A DNA stretch of 64,000 bases, taken from Fictibacillus halophilus (lineage in GTDB: Bacteria > Bacillota > Bacilli > Bacillales > Fictibacillaceae). The position numbers and the translations under genes are program-made. Numbering within the stretch: position 1 is the first letter of the stretch; each line of letters starts with the position of its first letter. The stretch lies in assembly GCF_016401385.1 (NCBI RefSeq), contig NZ_JAEACF010000001.1, positions 2,914,001 through 2,978,000 of the forward strand. Direction: 5' to 3'. This document shows, one piece after another, positions 57,272-64,000 of the stretch. Under the pieces are notes generated by a model, which saw nothing but the letters and a program-made list of their open reading frames with translations, was not told where the DNA came from and did no database searches.

Positions 57272-57985
57272 TTGAAAATAGACAGTTCTATCAAATATAG
57301 AAACTTACCTAGGCGATTTAAGGATCATCTTAACTTTATGAATAATATTAAATACGGTGTTTTCGGTTTTACATTTATTATGTTGGATTTCATGTCCATG
57401 CTATTTCTAATTGTGCCTTATCACCCACCTACTCTTTGGATTACCGTTCCACTTATTGCTGTGATCAATGTTTGGGCGATTACGATTCTACTTAGAAAAA
57501 CGGAAAACCTACTATTTGAACCAATACTCTTCACAGCCTGTTTAGGAGCCGTAAGTTCGCTATGTGATTTTGTCATCGTTCAAAAATTCTTCTATCTTGT
57601 TTGTAAGTTTACATCTCCTCTTTTCTTCATTGTGTCTTTAATCGTTTTTATTTTATTTATTGCGCAACAAATACGCTATCAAATTAAAAAGTTCTCGTCT
57701 GTTTACAATGATTTTGGTGAAGAAAAACTCCACCCTAAAAGGGATTTTATTATAATTATTCTTTTTGGTATTGGCTATATGATTTTCGGGTACTTTGCCA
57801 GAAGAAATCCCGTACTATCAATCGGTATCCCTTTAACGATGTATTCGTACCTCACACTATTCAATGCATATTTGTCAGTAAAATTTTTTCACAAATATCT
57901 CTTTATGAAAACCAATATCACGTATGTGCCTTTACCTAAAAAGTTAAAAAAGCAGATGAAGAAAGGACGAAAGGTGAGTTTGTAA
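57272..57985 (+). CDS. Multi-span membrane protein, unknown
   Basis: A 237-residue protein with TTG start at 57272, six bases after GAAGGA. Six or so hydrophobic segments (FTFIMLDFMSMLFLIV, LWITVPLIAVINVWAITILL, FFIVSLIVFILFIA, IIIILFGIGYMIFGYF) and a basic end (KKLKKQMKKGRKVSL). AT-rich like its neighbour. Unrecognised. Confidence 0.6.
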   Translation: MKIDSSIKYRNLPRRFKDHLNFMNNIKYGVFGFTFIMLDFMSMLFLIVPYHPPTLWITVPLIAVINVWAITILLRKTENLLFEPILFTACLGAVSSLCDFVIVQKFFYLVCKFTSPLFFIVSLIVFILFIAQQIRYQIKKFSSVYNDFGEEKLHPKRDFIIIILFGIGYMIFGYFARRNPVLSIGIPLTMYSYLTLFNAYLSVKFFHKYLFMKTNITYVPLPKKLKKQMKKGRKVSL

Positions 57986-57987
57986 AG

Positions 57988-58022
57988 AAAAGAGGCAACA
58001 ATTGTTGTTGGTTCTTTTTTTG
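57988..58022 (+). terminator. Terminator of the membrane protein gene
   Basis: An imperfect AGAGGCAACA/TGTTGTTGGTTCT stem is followed by TTTTTTT. Confidence 0.65.
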
Positions 58023-58103
58023 TTGTCACACGCAGCAAGTGTTGCTCTTTGTTTATTAATAGATTCAGTATTAAGTCCCTTTCTAATTTCAGGGGTAATC
58101 CGT

Positions 58104-58970
58104 CTATTCATGATTTAGCCAGTTGTAGTGTGGTCTTGGGTTATAGTCAGCATGCTCCCTCCTCTTTTCGGCACTGAACATACCGCTGAGGGTGCCATAA
58201 AAGTATTGGGTGAAGCTCGTTTGGATCTTTCGTTTTTTGAAAAGGAAGACGGTTGTTTTGAACGCTTCAATGATGGTTGATGTCAGCTGCTCAATTGGTG
58301 TTCTGAAGTTAAATTTCTTGTAGGCGATGATCGCTTTGTGCCAAAAGGTGTAGATCTCGTCTGCTCGGTCAAAGTAGGGTTTCACTGATTGGATAAAGTC
58401 TGTTGGAACGTTACTTGGAACGAAGGTGTGGTCGAGTTCATGAAGTTGAGGATTATCGAATGTAGGTTGAGTAATAGTGGTAACGTTCTTTTCCTGACAT
58501 ATGTTTTGATTTTTGTTTTTTAGATTTGATGAAAAATTTTATAGATTCCGGATTCTTGATATTGACTTCTTCCTTACTCTGGGAAGGACTTTTAGGATCA
58601 TTTGTGTTTCTGATGGTGTGTCAATTGGGTGAAAAACAAATATATTGTGAGCAAGTCCACCGCTTGCTCTGTATGTGTTGTGGACTTTTAGGCCACCTGT
58701 TGATTTTGCCTTTTTAAGCATTCTTGTAAAAGTTGCTCGTGACACTCCCCCTTGCTTTTTGGAGCACGCCGCGACGAGTGTAGCAATCTTGGCGTTAGCC
58801 ACACCTGGCACGACAACACTGTACTGACTTAATACTTCAAACGCTATGTATTCCGATCTCGTGAATAGATCCGGGTGCTGCTGAAGGAACATGTCTTTAT
58901 GTTGGTTGAATTCGTCTACGGTTTGAAATTTGCTCATCTTTTTAAATTGATAGATGTTTCCTGCTCTCAT
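58104..58970 (-). pseudogene. HTH replication/regulation-type gene interrupted by one stop codon
   Basis: The first half (MRAGNIYQFKKMSKFQTVDE, then HPDLFTRSEYIAFEVL, ATLVAACSKKQGGVSRATFTRMLKKAKSTGGLKVHNTYRASGGLAHNIFVF) is an HTH domain seen in Bacillaceae plasmid-like and chromosomal proteins. It stops at TAA (58539-58541). The same frame is then open through LKNKNQNICQEK, PTDFIQSVKPYFDRADEIYTFWHKA to the end at 58104. A single nonsense change thus splits a gene of about 288 codons. The ATG at 58970 has GGGAGG nine bases before. Confidence 0.75.
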
Positions 58971-59045
58971 TTTTCTCTTCCTCCCATTCATTGATTCATC
59001 ATATAAATGTATGGAGGAAGAGAAAAAGAGCCATTCTACAGAAAA

Positions 59046-59074
59046 AAAAACGACCCTAAAAAGAGCCGCTTTAA
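59046..59074 (-). terminator. Terminator of the 77-residue protein gene
   Basis: A wobble-rich stem AAGCGGCTC/GGGTCGTTT is followed by TTTTTTT on the minus strand. Confidence 0.65.
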
Positions 59075-59304
59075 ATCATTTTATCGAATGTTGATAGAAA
59101 TTCTTTAAATTCGTATTTTTTAATTTGTGACGTATTCCACGTCTTTTCAAATTCTGTAAGTTTCTTTTTTATATAATCAAATGGTGCCGATCCTTTATAT
59201 TCATTCTCAAGGTAAAGTGTACAGATATTGTTTCCCATATATACAATCTTTAAATGATGACCGTTTAAGTTGCACAAATAGATTCCGTTGCCTAGTCGGA
59301 TCAC
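59071..59304 (-). CDS. 77-residue protein, unknown
   Basis: A GTG-started ORF with strong ribosome site AAGGAGG seven bases before. The reading MIRLGNGIYLCNLNGHHLKI... suggests a small beta domain followed by a helix (YIKKKLTEFEKTWNTSQIKK). No membrane segment. Unrecognised. Confidence 0.6.
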   Translation of the reverse strand: MIRLGNGIYLCNLNGHHLKIVYMGNNICTLYLENEYKGSAPFDYIKKKLTEFEKTWNTSQIKKYEFKEFLSTFDKMI

Positions 59305-59429
59305 TCAACAACCTCCTTTCTGATCGCTCGATTAAAGGTTCTATTAGGTAATTATCTTTTAAATCTCTGTAGCTAGGATTCCTACCTTCACACTATATGA
59401 AGAGAAATTGTTTAATATATGAGATACAT

Positions 59430-59449
59430 GAGTTCTTAATAAAGAACTC
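59430..59449. promoter_or_regulatory. Inverted pair of SinR-type boxes
   Basis: GAGTTCTTAATAAAGAACTC is a perfect palindrome containing GTTCTT in both orientations, close to the SinR site GTTCTYT. It lies 21 bp beyond the stop of the SinR-like gene and has no T-run, so it is not a terminator. Confidence 0.4.
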
Positions 59450-59469
59450 TTGCAGAAAAAAAATCATCC

Positions 59470-59799
59470 TTACTTCTTCTGTTTCCATTTAATGAACTCA
59501 ATCAATTCTTTATAGTTATGAATTTGATCTTTCTTCACACCTGCTTTCTTAAGTTCTAATACAAATTCGGTCCATTCGCTGCACTTTTTTTGATTCTCTT
59601 CTTCTTTATCACCAATGAGGAAATTAACTTCCACATTTAACACTTTTGAAATCCTTTCAAGCACAGCAATTGAAGGATTTTGATTAACATTACGTTCAAT
59701 ATTACTTAAATATGATTTTGATACATTTGAACGTTTTGCTAACTCAGAAAGAGTCATGCGTTGTGCTTTCCGACGCTCTGCTATGTTTTTTCCAATCAT
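59470..59799 (-). CDS. SinR/SlrR-like repressor
   Basis: A 109-residue protein with N-terminal Xre HTH (MIGKNIAERRKAQRMTLSEL, then RSNVSKSYLSNIERNVNQNPSIAVLERISKVL) and a C-terminal SinI-type oligomerisation domain (CSEWTEFVLELKKAGVKKDQ, KELIEFIKWKQKK). Size and domain order equal B. subtilis SinR (111 residues), the biofilm-matrix repressor. No sinI anti-repressor gene is adjacent. It lies beside galU and near GT2/GH16 polysaccharide genes, which may be targets. A main sinR could exist elsewhere, making this a paralogue. Confidence 0.85.
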   Translation of the reverse strand: MIGKNIAERRKAQRMTLSELAKRSNVSKSYLSNIERNVNQNPSIAVLERISKVLNVEVNFLIGDKEEENQKKCSEWTEFVLELKKAGVKKDQIHNYKELIEFIKWKQKK

Positions 59800-59928
59800 A
59801 TTTTTACCTCTTTTTACTTATTGTCGTGCATTCTAAATGATCTGCACTGGTTCAGTCATTTATCGTATATTAGCGTATTTTTTTCTTGCTTAGTATAAGC
59901 ACTACCTTTTCCCTTTTCGAATCTTTAC

Positions 59929-59975
59929 ATAAAAAAACCGCTTTACTCCCTTCATACAGGTGTAAAACGGTGGTT
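59929..59975 (-). terminator. Terminator of galU
   Basis: AACCACCGTTTTAC/GTAAAGCGGTTT is followed by TTTTTAT on the minus strand. Confidence 0.8.
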
Positions 59976-59976
59976 T

Positions 59977-60861
59977 TCATTTTAGTGGAGCATCCACTTT
60001 ATTCACGATTTCTGTTAAATACTTAATTAAATCACCTTTTAAGTCTTCGCGTTGAAGAGCAAAGTCTATGGTTGTCTTAATAAATCCTAACTTTTCTCCT
60101 ACATCGTACCGAGTACCTTCAAATTCATATGCAAATACATCTTGTAATTGATTCAATTCTGCAATTGCATCTGTTAGTTGAACCTCACCTCCAGCTCCTG
60201 GTGTTTGATTTTCAAGAATTTCAAAAATTTGAGGTGTTAAAATATAGCGTCCCATAATGGCTACATTTGAAGGGGATACATCTTGTTTAGGCTTTTCCAC
60301 AAGATTAAGAACAGAATAAAGACGATTGCTTATTTGATTACCATCAATAATTCCGTATCTTGAAACCTCATTAAAGGGAACTTGCTGAACACCGATTATG
60401 GATGATTGACGTTCCTTAAATTGATTCATGAGCTGCATTAAGCAAGGAGTATCAGAAGTAACAATGTCATCTCCAAGCAAGACAGCAAAAGGTTCGTTGC
60501 CAATAAACTTCCTAGCACACCATATCGCATGACCTAGCCCTTGTGGTTCTTTTTGGCGAATATAATGTATATCCACAAGTTTCGAAGCTTTTTGGACTTC
60601 TTCGAGCAGATCGAATTTTCCTTTTTCAAATAGATTTTGTTCGAGCTCATGTGAAAAATCAAAATGATCTTCAATCGCTCGTTTGCCCTTACCCGTTACG
60701 ATAATTATATCCTCAATTCCTGATCTCACTGCTTCTTCCACAATATATTGAATTGTGGGCTTATCTACAATTGGGAGCATCTCTTTAGGCATTGCCTTGG
60801 TTGCAGGTAAGAAACGAGTGCCTAAACCAGCTGCCGGAATAATTGCCTTTTTTATTCTCAT
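59977..60861 (-). CDS. galU: UTP-glucose-1-phosphate uridylyltransferase
   Basis: A 294-residue enzyme that makes UDP-glucose. The start [31 protein letters not shown], the VLLGDDIV site and [16 protein letters not shown] segments are diagnostic of GalU/GtaB. B. subtilis has GtaB and the paralogue YngB; I cannot tell which this equals. Its position among SinR-like, SDR and GT2/GH16 genes suggests supply of UDP-glucose for a matrix glucan. Confidence 0.95.
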   Translation of the reverse strand: MRIKKAIIPAAGLGTRFLPATKAMPKEMLPIVDKPTIQYIVEEAVRSGIEDIIIVTGKGKRAIEDHFDFSHELEQNLFEKGKFDLLEEVQKASKLVDIHYIRQKEPQGLGHAIWCARKFIGNEPFAVLLGDDIVTSDTPCLMQLMNQFKERQSSIIGVQQVPFNEVSRYGIIDGNQISNRLYSVLNLVEKPKQDVSPSNVAIMGRYILTPQIFEILENQTPGAGGEVQLTDAIAELNQLQDVFAYEFEGTRYDVGEKLGFIKTTIDFALQREDLKGDLIKYLTEIVNKVDAPLK

Positions 60862-61183
60862 GTGATGATAAACTCCTTTGAGTAATGAATCCTATCCTCT
60901 ATTCTATTTCATAAACTTTTCTTTACTCCTTCCCTGTTTTTAAATATTTACTTCATATTAACAATTAATATGCTGATTAAAGTCATATTGGGCATCTAAC
61001 CCTCCCTCACATCACACTAGCGACGACGAGCGTCTAAGGTTGGTATCCACCTAACCCACAGCATGACCGAGCACCTTCATTGTTACCGATAAGAAGGAAT
61101 CACCGTTTTAGTTCCTAATAGTGAACGATTTTTTTTATAAGAAAGGAATGTTCCAAATAAAAAATTATTTTTACAGCTTCAAT
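60862..61183. other. Intergenic region upstream of galU and the SDR gene
   Basis: Divergent promoters must lie here. A GC-richer stretch at about 61010-61100 stands out from AT-rich flanks but encodes no convincing ORF and matches no riboswitch I know. Confidence 0.3.
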
Positions 61184-61208
61184 GTTTATTCGATGGTGAG
61201 ATGGGAAA
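61184..61208 (+). promoter_or_regulatory. Candidate SigB promoter of the SDR gene
   Basis: GTTTAT and GGGAAA are separated by 13 bp, close to the SigB consensus GTTTAA-N12-15-GGGTAT, 43 bp before the gene. Confidence 0.5.
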
Positions 61209-61250
61209 GGTAGTTTTAGAACATAAATTCACATAAGGAGTGAAGCATTC

Positions 61251-62117
61251 ATGTCTGATCAAAACCATCCAACCGGTCAACCAGCACAGCATCAAAACCA
61301 ACAGCCCGGTGTAGAATTTGAAATGACACCTAAGCCGCAATCGGAAAGTCCTACCTATAAAGGCAGTGGAAAACTAAAAGGAAAATCCACACTGATTACT
61401 GGTGGAGACAGCGGAATCGGTAAAGCTGCAGCCATCGCTTTCGCAAAAGAAGGAGCAAATGTTGCCATCGTCTATCTGGAAGAATCGAGCGACGCTGAGG
61501 AAACAAAAAGTCAGATTGAGCAAGAAGGCGTAAAATGCCTGTTGATTCGTGGTGATATTGGTGATGAATCTTTTTGTGAACAAGCCGTTCGTGACATTGT
61601 CGGTTCGTTCGGTGGACTAGACGTTCTCGTAAACAACGCTGCTGAACAACATCCACAACAGAATTTTGAGGACATTACAGCGGAACAGCTTGAGAAAACA
61701 TTCCGTACAAATATATTTAGCATGTTCCATTTGACGAAAGCCGCTCTTCCACATTTGAAACAAGGAAGTTCGATCATTAATACAGCTTCGATTACAGCCT
61801 ATCAAGGTCATCCTGAGTTGATTGATTACGCGTCAACGAAAGGTGCAATCGTGTCGTTCACTCGTTCGTTGTCGAATAACTTAGTTAAGAAAGGAATCCG
61901 TGTGAACGGTATTGCACCTGGACCGATCTGGACTCCACTCATCCCTTCTACTTTCACTGCCGATAAAGTAGAACAATTCGGTAAAGATACTCCGATGGGC
62001 AGACCAGGTCAGCCAGAAGAACTTGCACCAGCATATGTTTATTTAGCAAGTGACGATTCTTCGTATGTTTCAGGTCAGATGATTCATATTAATGGTGGAA
62101 AAGTAGTTAATGGATAA
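61251..62117 (+). CDS. SDR oxidoreductase of the general-stress type (YhxC/YhdF-like)
   Basis: A 288-residue short-chain dehydrogenase. A Gln/Pro-rich head (residues 1-40) is typical of the YhxC/YhdF/YghA group. The cofactor motif is TGGDSGIGKAAA near residue 51, then NNAAEQHP; catalytic S in NTASIT and YASTKGA (Y, K) are intact. The ribosome site AAGGAG precedes the ATG. A SigB-like promoter upstream supports stress control, as for B. subtilis relatives. Substrate unknown. Confidence 0.9.
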   Translation: MSDQNHPTGQPAQHQNQQPGVEFEMTPKPQSESPTYKGSGKLKGKSTLITGGDSGIGKAAAIAFAKEGANVAIVYLEESSDAEETKSQIEQEGVKCLLIRGDIGDESFCEQAVRDIVGSFGGLDVLVNNAAEQHPQQNFEDITAEQLEKTFRTNIFSMFHLTKAALPHLKQGSSIINTASITAYQGHPELIDYASTKGAIVSFTRSLSNNLVKKGIRVNGIAPGPIWTPLIPSTFTADKVEQFGKDTPMGRPGQPEELAPAYVYLASDDSSYVSGQMIHINGGKVVNG

Positions 62118-62120
62118 AAT

Positions 62121-62152
62121 TAAGTCGGCGCTAAGTAATAGCGTCGGCTTAT
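62121..62152 (+). terminator. Terminator of the SDR gene
   Basis: AAGTCGGCGCTA/TAGCG-TCGGCTT stem with a short T-rich tail; also lies at the end of the convergent GT2 gene. Confidence 0.6.
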
Positions 62153-62155
62153 AAT

Positions 62156-63502
62156 TTAACTAGCTTTCTCAATCTGATAGACTCTTCCTGTTCTAGTGAC
62201 CTTATTCCAATCATGTCTATTAAAAAAGTATAATATTGTGCCTATCATAATAAATAAGAATGTAATGAATCGAAAAATCGCTAAGTCTAGTATTATTGTA
62301 TTAACTAACCGGAACTTGTCATAATGGCTAAATTTTTGGCCATGATGATTTGCTATATATACAGCTGTAAGACTGTAAATACCATTTAACATGGTGGAAA
62401 TTATGATGTAACTCCATAAAGAATAAATAGTATTTTCTTCATTAACGAAACATAGCATCGCTAACGAAACGATTGTGAAATAAGTGGCTAAAGTGCCTAC
62501 TACAAATGCTTCAATTAAAAAGAAAAAAGATAGGCGTTTTGTGAAAACACTTTTTATAAGCGATCCCGCGAATTTAAACACACAATCAATAAAGGCTTTT
62601 TGCCAACGAATTCGTTGTTTAAACAAGTCAGACCAGTTTTCTGGACATTCTGTATAACAAACTGCTTCAGGCAAAAACAATACTTTTTTAGATCTGTTTT
62701 TTTGGATAAAATATTGTAGACGTAATGTTATATCAATATCCTCTCCTAAGGTTTTTCTATACCCACCGATTGTAAACAATGTCTCCTTGTCAAATACACC
62801 AAATGCACCTGAAATAATAGCTAACGCATTTAGTTTTGCCAATGAAGACTTATAGATGTAAAAGCCCTTAAAATATTCAAAAATTTGAAAGCGGATGATA
62901 TGCTTTTGTCTGAAAGATAGTCGAAAATTTTCTTTTCTGCCTTGAAGAATATGTACCATTCCCCCAGCTGCTACAACATTTTGATCTTGAAATGCTTGAT
63001 TTATAAGATCTAACGAATCATTCGCAAGTATACTGTCAGCATCTAAAGTAATAATCAATTCTTTTGAAGCGTATTCTATACCTGCATTTAAAGAATCTGC
63101 TTTACCACCGTTTAATTTATCAATGACGTAAACATTAGGAAAAAGCAAAGATTGATAAGTAGATCGAATAGGCATATGCTTTAATCTTTCAGAACCTGTC
63201 ATGTCAATGGGCTGTAAATTAAGAAGGCTATGAAGCTTTTCCATTGTCAGGTCTGTAGAACCGTCATTGATATATATAACTTCTTTATTTTGGTATTCAA
63301 TCCGGTTCATCCCTCTAATCGTTAAATCCAGTATTCTTTCTTCGTTAAAACAAGGAATTAGAATACTTATCCCTTTTTCCTTATAGTTAAATTTATTTAT
63401 ATTCATTTTTCTTTTGTTTAAAAATGGAAGTGAATTACACATGTGAAGTAAAGGTAGGAGCGTACATAAGGCAATAACGATTAAAGTAAGATAGAATATC
63501 AT
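62156..63502 (-). CDS. Processive family 2 glycosyltransferase, membrane-bound
   Basis: A 448-residue enzyme of the cellulose/hyaluronan/PgaC synthase type. One N-terminal helix, then the GT2 domain with ILIPCFNEERIL, VIYINDGSTD, ITLDADSIL, the LGEDIDITLRLQ site and QRIRWQKA (QxxRW), the set required for processive polymerisation. Four more membrane helices follow (about 310-430). The ATG lies three bases after the GH16 stop, with its ribosome site inside the GH16 gene, so the two are one operon. Confidence 0.9.
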   Translation of the reverse strand: MIFYLTLIVIALCTLLPLLHMCNSLPFLNKRKMNINKFNYKEKGISILIPCFNEERILDLTIRGMNRIEYQNKEVIYINDGSTDLTMEKLHSLLNLQPIDMTGSERLKHMPIRSTYQSLLFPNVYVIDKLNGGKADSLNAGIEYASKELIITLDADSILANDSLDLINQAFQDQNVVAAGGMVHILQGRKENFRLSFRQKHIIRFQIFEYFKGFYIYKSSLAKLNALAIISGAFGVFDKETLFTIGGYRKTLGEDIDITLRLQYFIQKNRSKKVLFLPEAVCYTECPENWSDLFKQRIRWQKAFIDCVFKFAGSLIKSVFTKRLSFFFLIEAFVVGTLATYFTIVSLAMLCFVNEENTIYSLWSYIIISTMLNGIYSLTAVYIANHHGQKFSHYDKFRLVNTIILDLAIFRFITFLFIMIGTILYFFNRHDWNKVTRTGRVYQIEKAS

Positions 63503-63505
63503 AAT

Positions 63506-64000
63506 TTAATCTCCCTGATTAGTAGATTTGTAAATCTTTACATAATCAACGTCCATGCTAGCAGGAAACAGGGTATTTTGATCAGGATTTCCAGGCCAAT
63601 TCCCTCCAACTGCTAAGTTCAAAATAAGGTACATTGGCTCTTGTGGAACTCCGTTTCTATTGGAAAATCGAAGTTCATTATCGATATACCATCTGAGCTC
63701 GTTTTTTTCCCACTCCAAGGTGTATGTATGGTATTTTTTATAATCTTTTAATATAAACTCCTCATAATCACTCGAATAATTATTTCGATTCCCGTAATGA
63801 TTAACCATATAGACTTTTGATGGATCCTGACCGATCGATTCAAAAATATCTATTTCAGGTAAATTTTTTTTGTTATTCGATGGCAATAACCAAATAGCAG
63901 GAAACAACCCTGCCCCTTCTGTGTACTTCAGCCTGATTTCAATTCTTCCATAATGAATATTCAATTTGTCTTTTGTATTAATTTGCCCCGATGTATATTT
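63506..64000 (-). CDS. Family 16 glycoside hydrolase (5' end outside window)
   Basis: The frame is open to the right edge (KYTSGQINTKDKLNIHYGRI), so the gene starts beyond 64000 and the internal TTG at 63964 is not its start. GH16 marks are YGRIEIRLKYTEGAGLFPAIWLLP, the catalytic EIDIFE (E-x-D-x-x-E), YTLEWEKNELRWYID and NLAVGGNWPG. It acts on beta-1,3 or beta-1,3-1,4 glucans. Coupling to a GT2 polymerase suggests editing or release of a secreted glucan. Confidence 0.9.
   Translation of the reverse strand, partial: KYTSGQINTKDKLNIHYGRIEIRLKYTEGAGLFPAIWLLPSNNKKNLPEIDIFESIGQDPSKVYMVNHYGNRNNYSSDYEEFILKDYKKYHTYTLEWEKNELRWYIDNELRFSNRNGVPQEPMYLILNLAVGGNWPGNPDQNTLFPASMDVDYVKIYKSTNQGD

Noticed and set aside
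59430..59449. Palindrome after the SinR-like gene as a terminator
   Set aside because: The stem is AT-rich and no T-run follows on the minus strand; a protein-binding site fits better.
61010..61100. GC-richer stretch upstream of galU considered as a riboswitch or T-box
   Set aside because: It has no T-box AGGGTGG motif, no recognisable aptamer core and no terminator in the right place.
1..64000. tRNA, rRNA, insertion sequences and prophage
   Set aside because: I found no tRNA-like cloverleaf, rRNA segment, transposase, integrase or phage structural gene in the window.

Overview
The window looks like chromosome from a low-GC, spore-forming Bacillaceae. Fictibacillus or a near relative is my guess, not something the sequence proves. 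Supporting signs are strong AGGAGG-type ribosome binding sites, frequent TTG and GTG starts, a GerA-family germination protein, a SinR-like regulator, SacB and LevB in Bacillus order, and an LCP cell-wall ligase. I saw no rRNA, tRNA, CRISPR array, integrase or transposase.

Layout. 1-4.1 kb: DJ-1/PfpI and WYL regulator genes, a dsdA remnant, pxpA, a heptad-repeat coiled-coil gene and glycerate kinase. 4.5-13.8 kb: pssA, small unknowns, an ABC exporter behind a leader peptide and hairpin, an RRNPP-type regulator, an MHYT-PAS-GGDEF-EAL protein and small membrane proteins. 13.8-17.2 kb: a tight fixABCX operon. 17.4-19.2 kb: an orphan GerA homologue and small ORFs. 19.5-27.2 kb: a levan locus with histidine kinase, response regulator, sugar-binding lipoprotein, sacB and levB on one strand. 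27.8-31.2 kb: MFS exporter, deoD, ECF sigma and probable anti-sigma. 31.4-35.4 kb: an HscC-type Hsp70, its J-protein and a DUF1266-like protein. 35.6-48.7 kb: TrmB regulator, lipoproteins, secreted 5'-nucleotidase, galE with a galK stump, secreted esterase, mini-proteins and an SLH protein. 49-59 kb: an accessory stretch with a PD-(D/E)XK protein, a c-di-GMP-I riboswitch gene, an HtrA-like protease, an LCP protein and two broken genes. 59.4-64 kb: sinR-like, galU, a stress-type SDR, and a GH16/GT2 pair cut by the window end.

Themes. Several loci concern extracellular polysaccharide: sacB/levB with their own sensor, galE and galU for UDP-sugars, and GT2/GH16. Two regulators of sessile life are present: a c-di-GMP turnover protein and a c-di-GMP riboswitch in front of an unknown repeat protein, plus a SinR paralogue.

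The least explained signal is a set of intergenic mini-arrays at 4.2, 19.4, 27.4-27.7, 35.4 and 36.5 kb. Each repeats a short core of about 10-13 bp, mostly at 21-bp steps, with unrelated filler between cores. The core differs from locus to locus. Two arrays share a 37-bp leader (36/37 identical), and one locus holds two arrays facing each other. I know of no described element with these properties.
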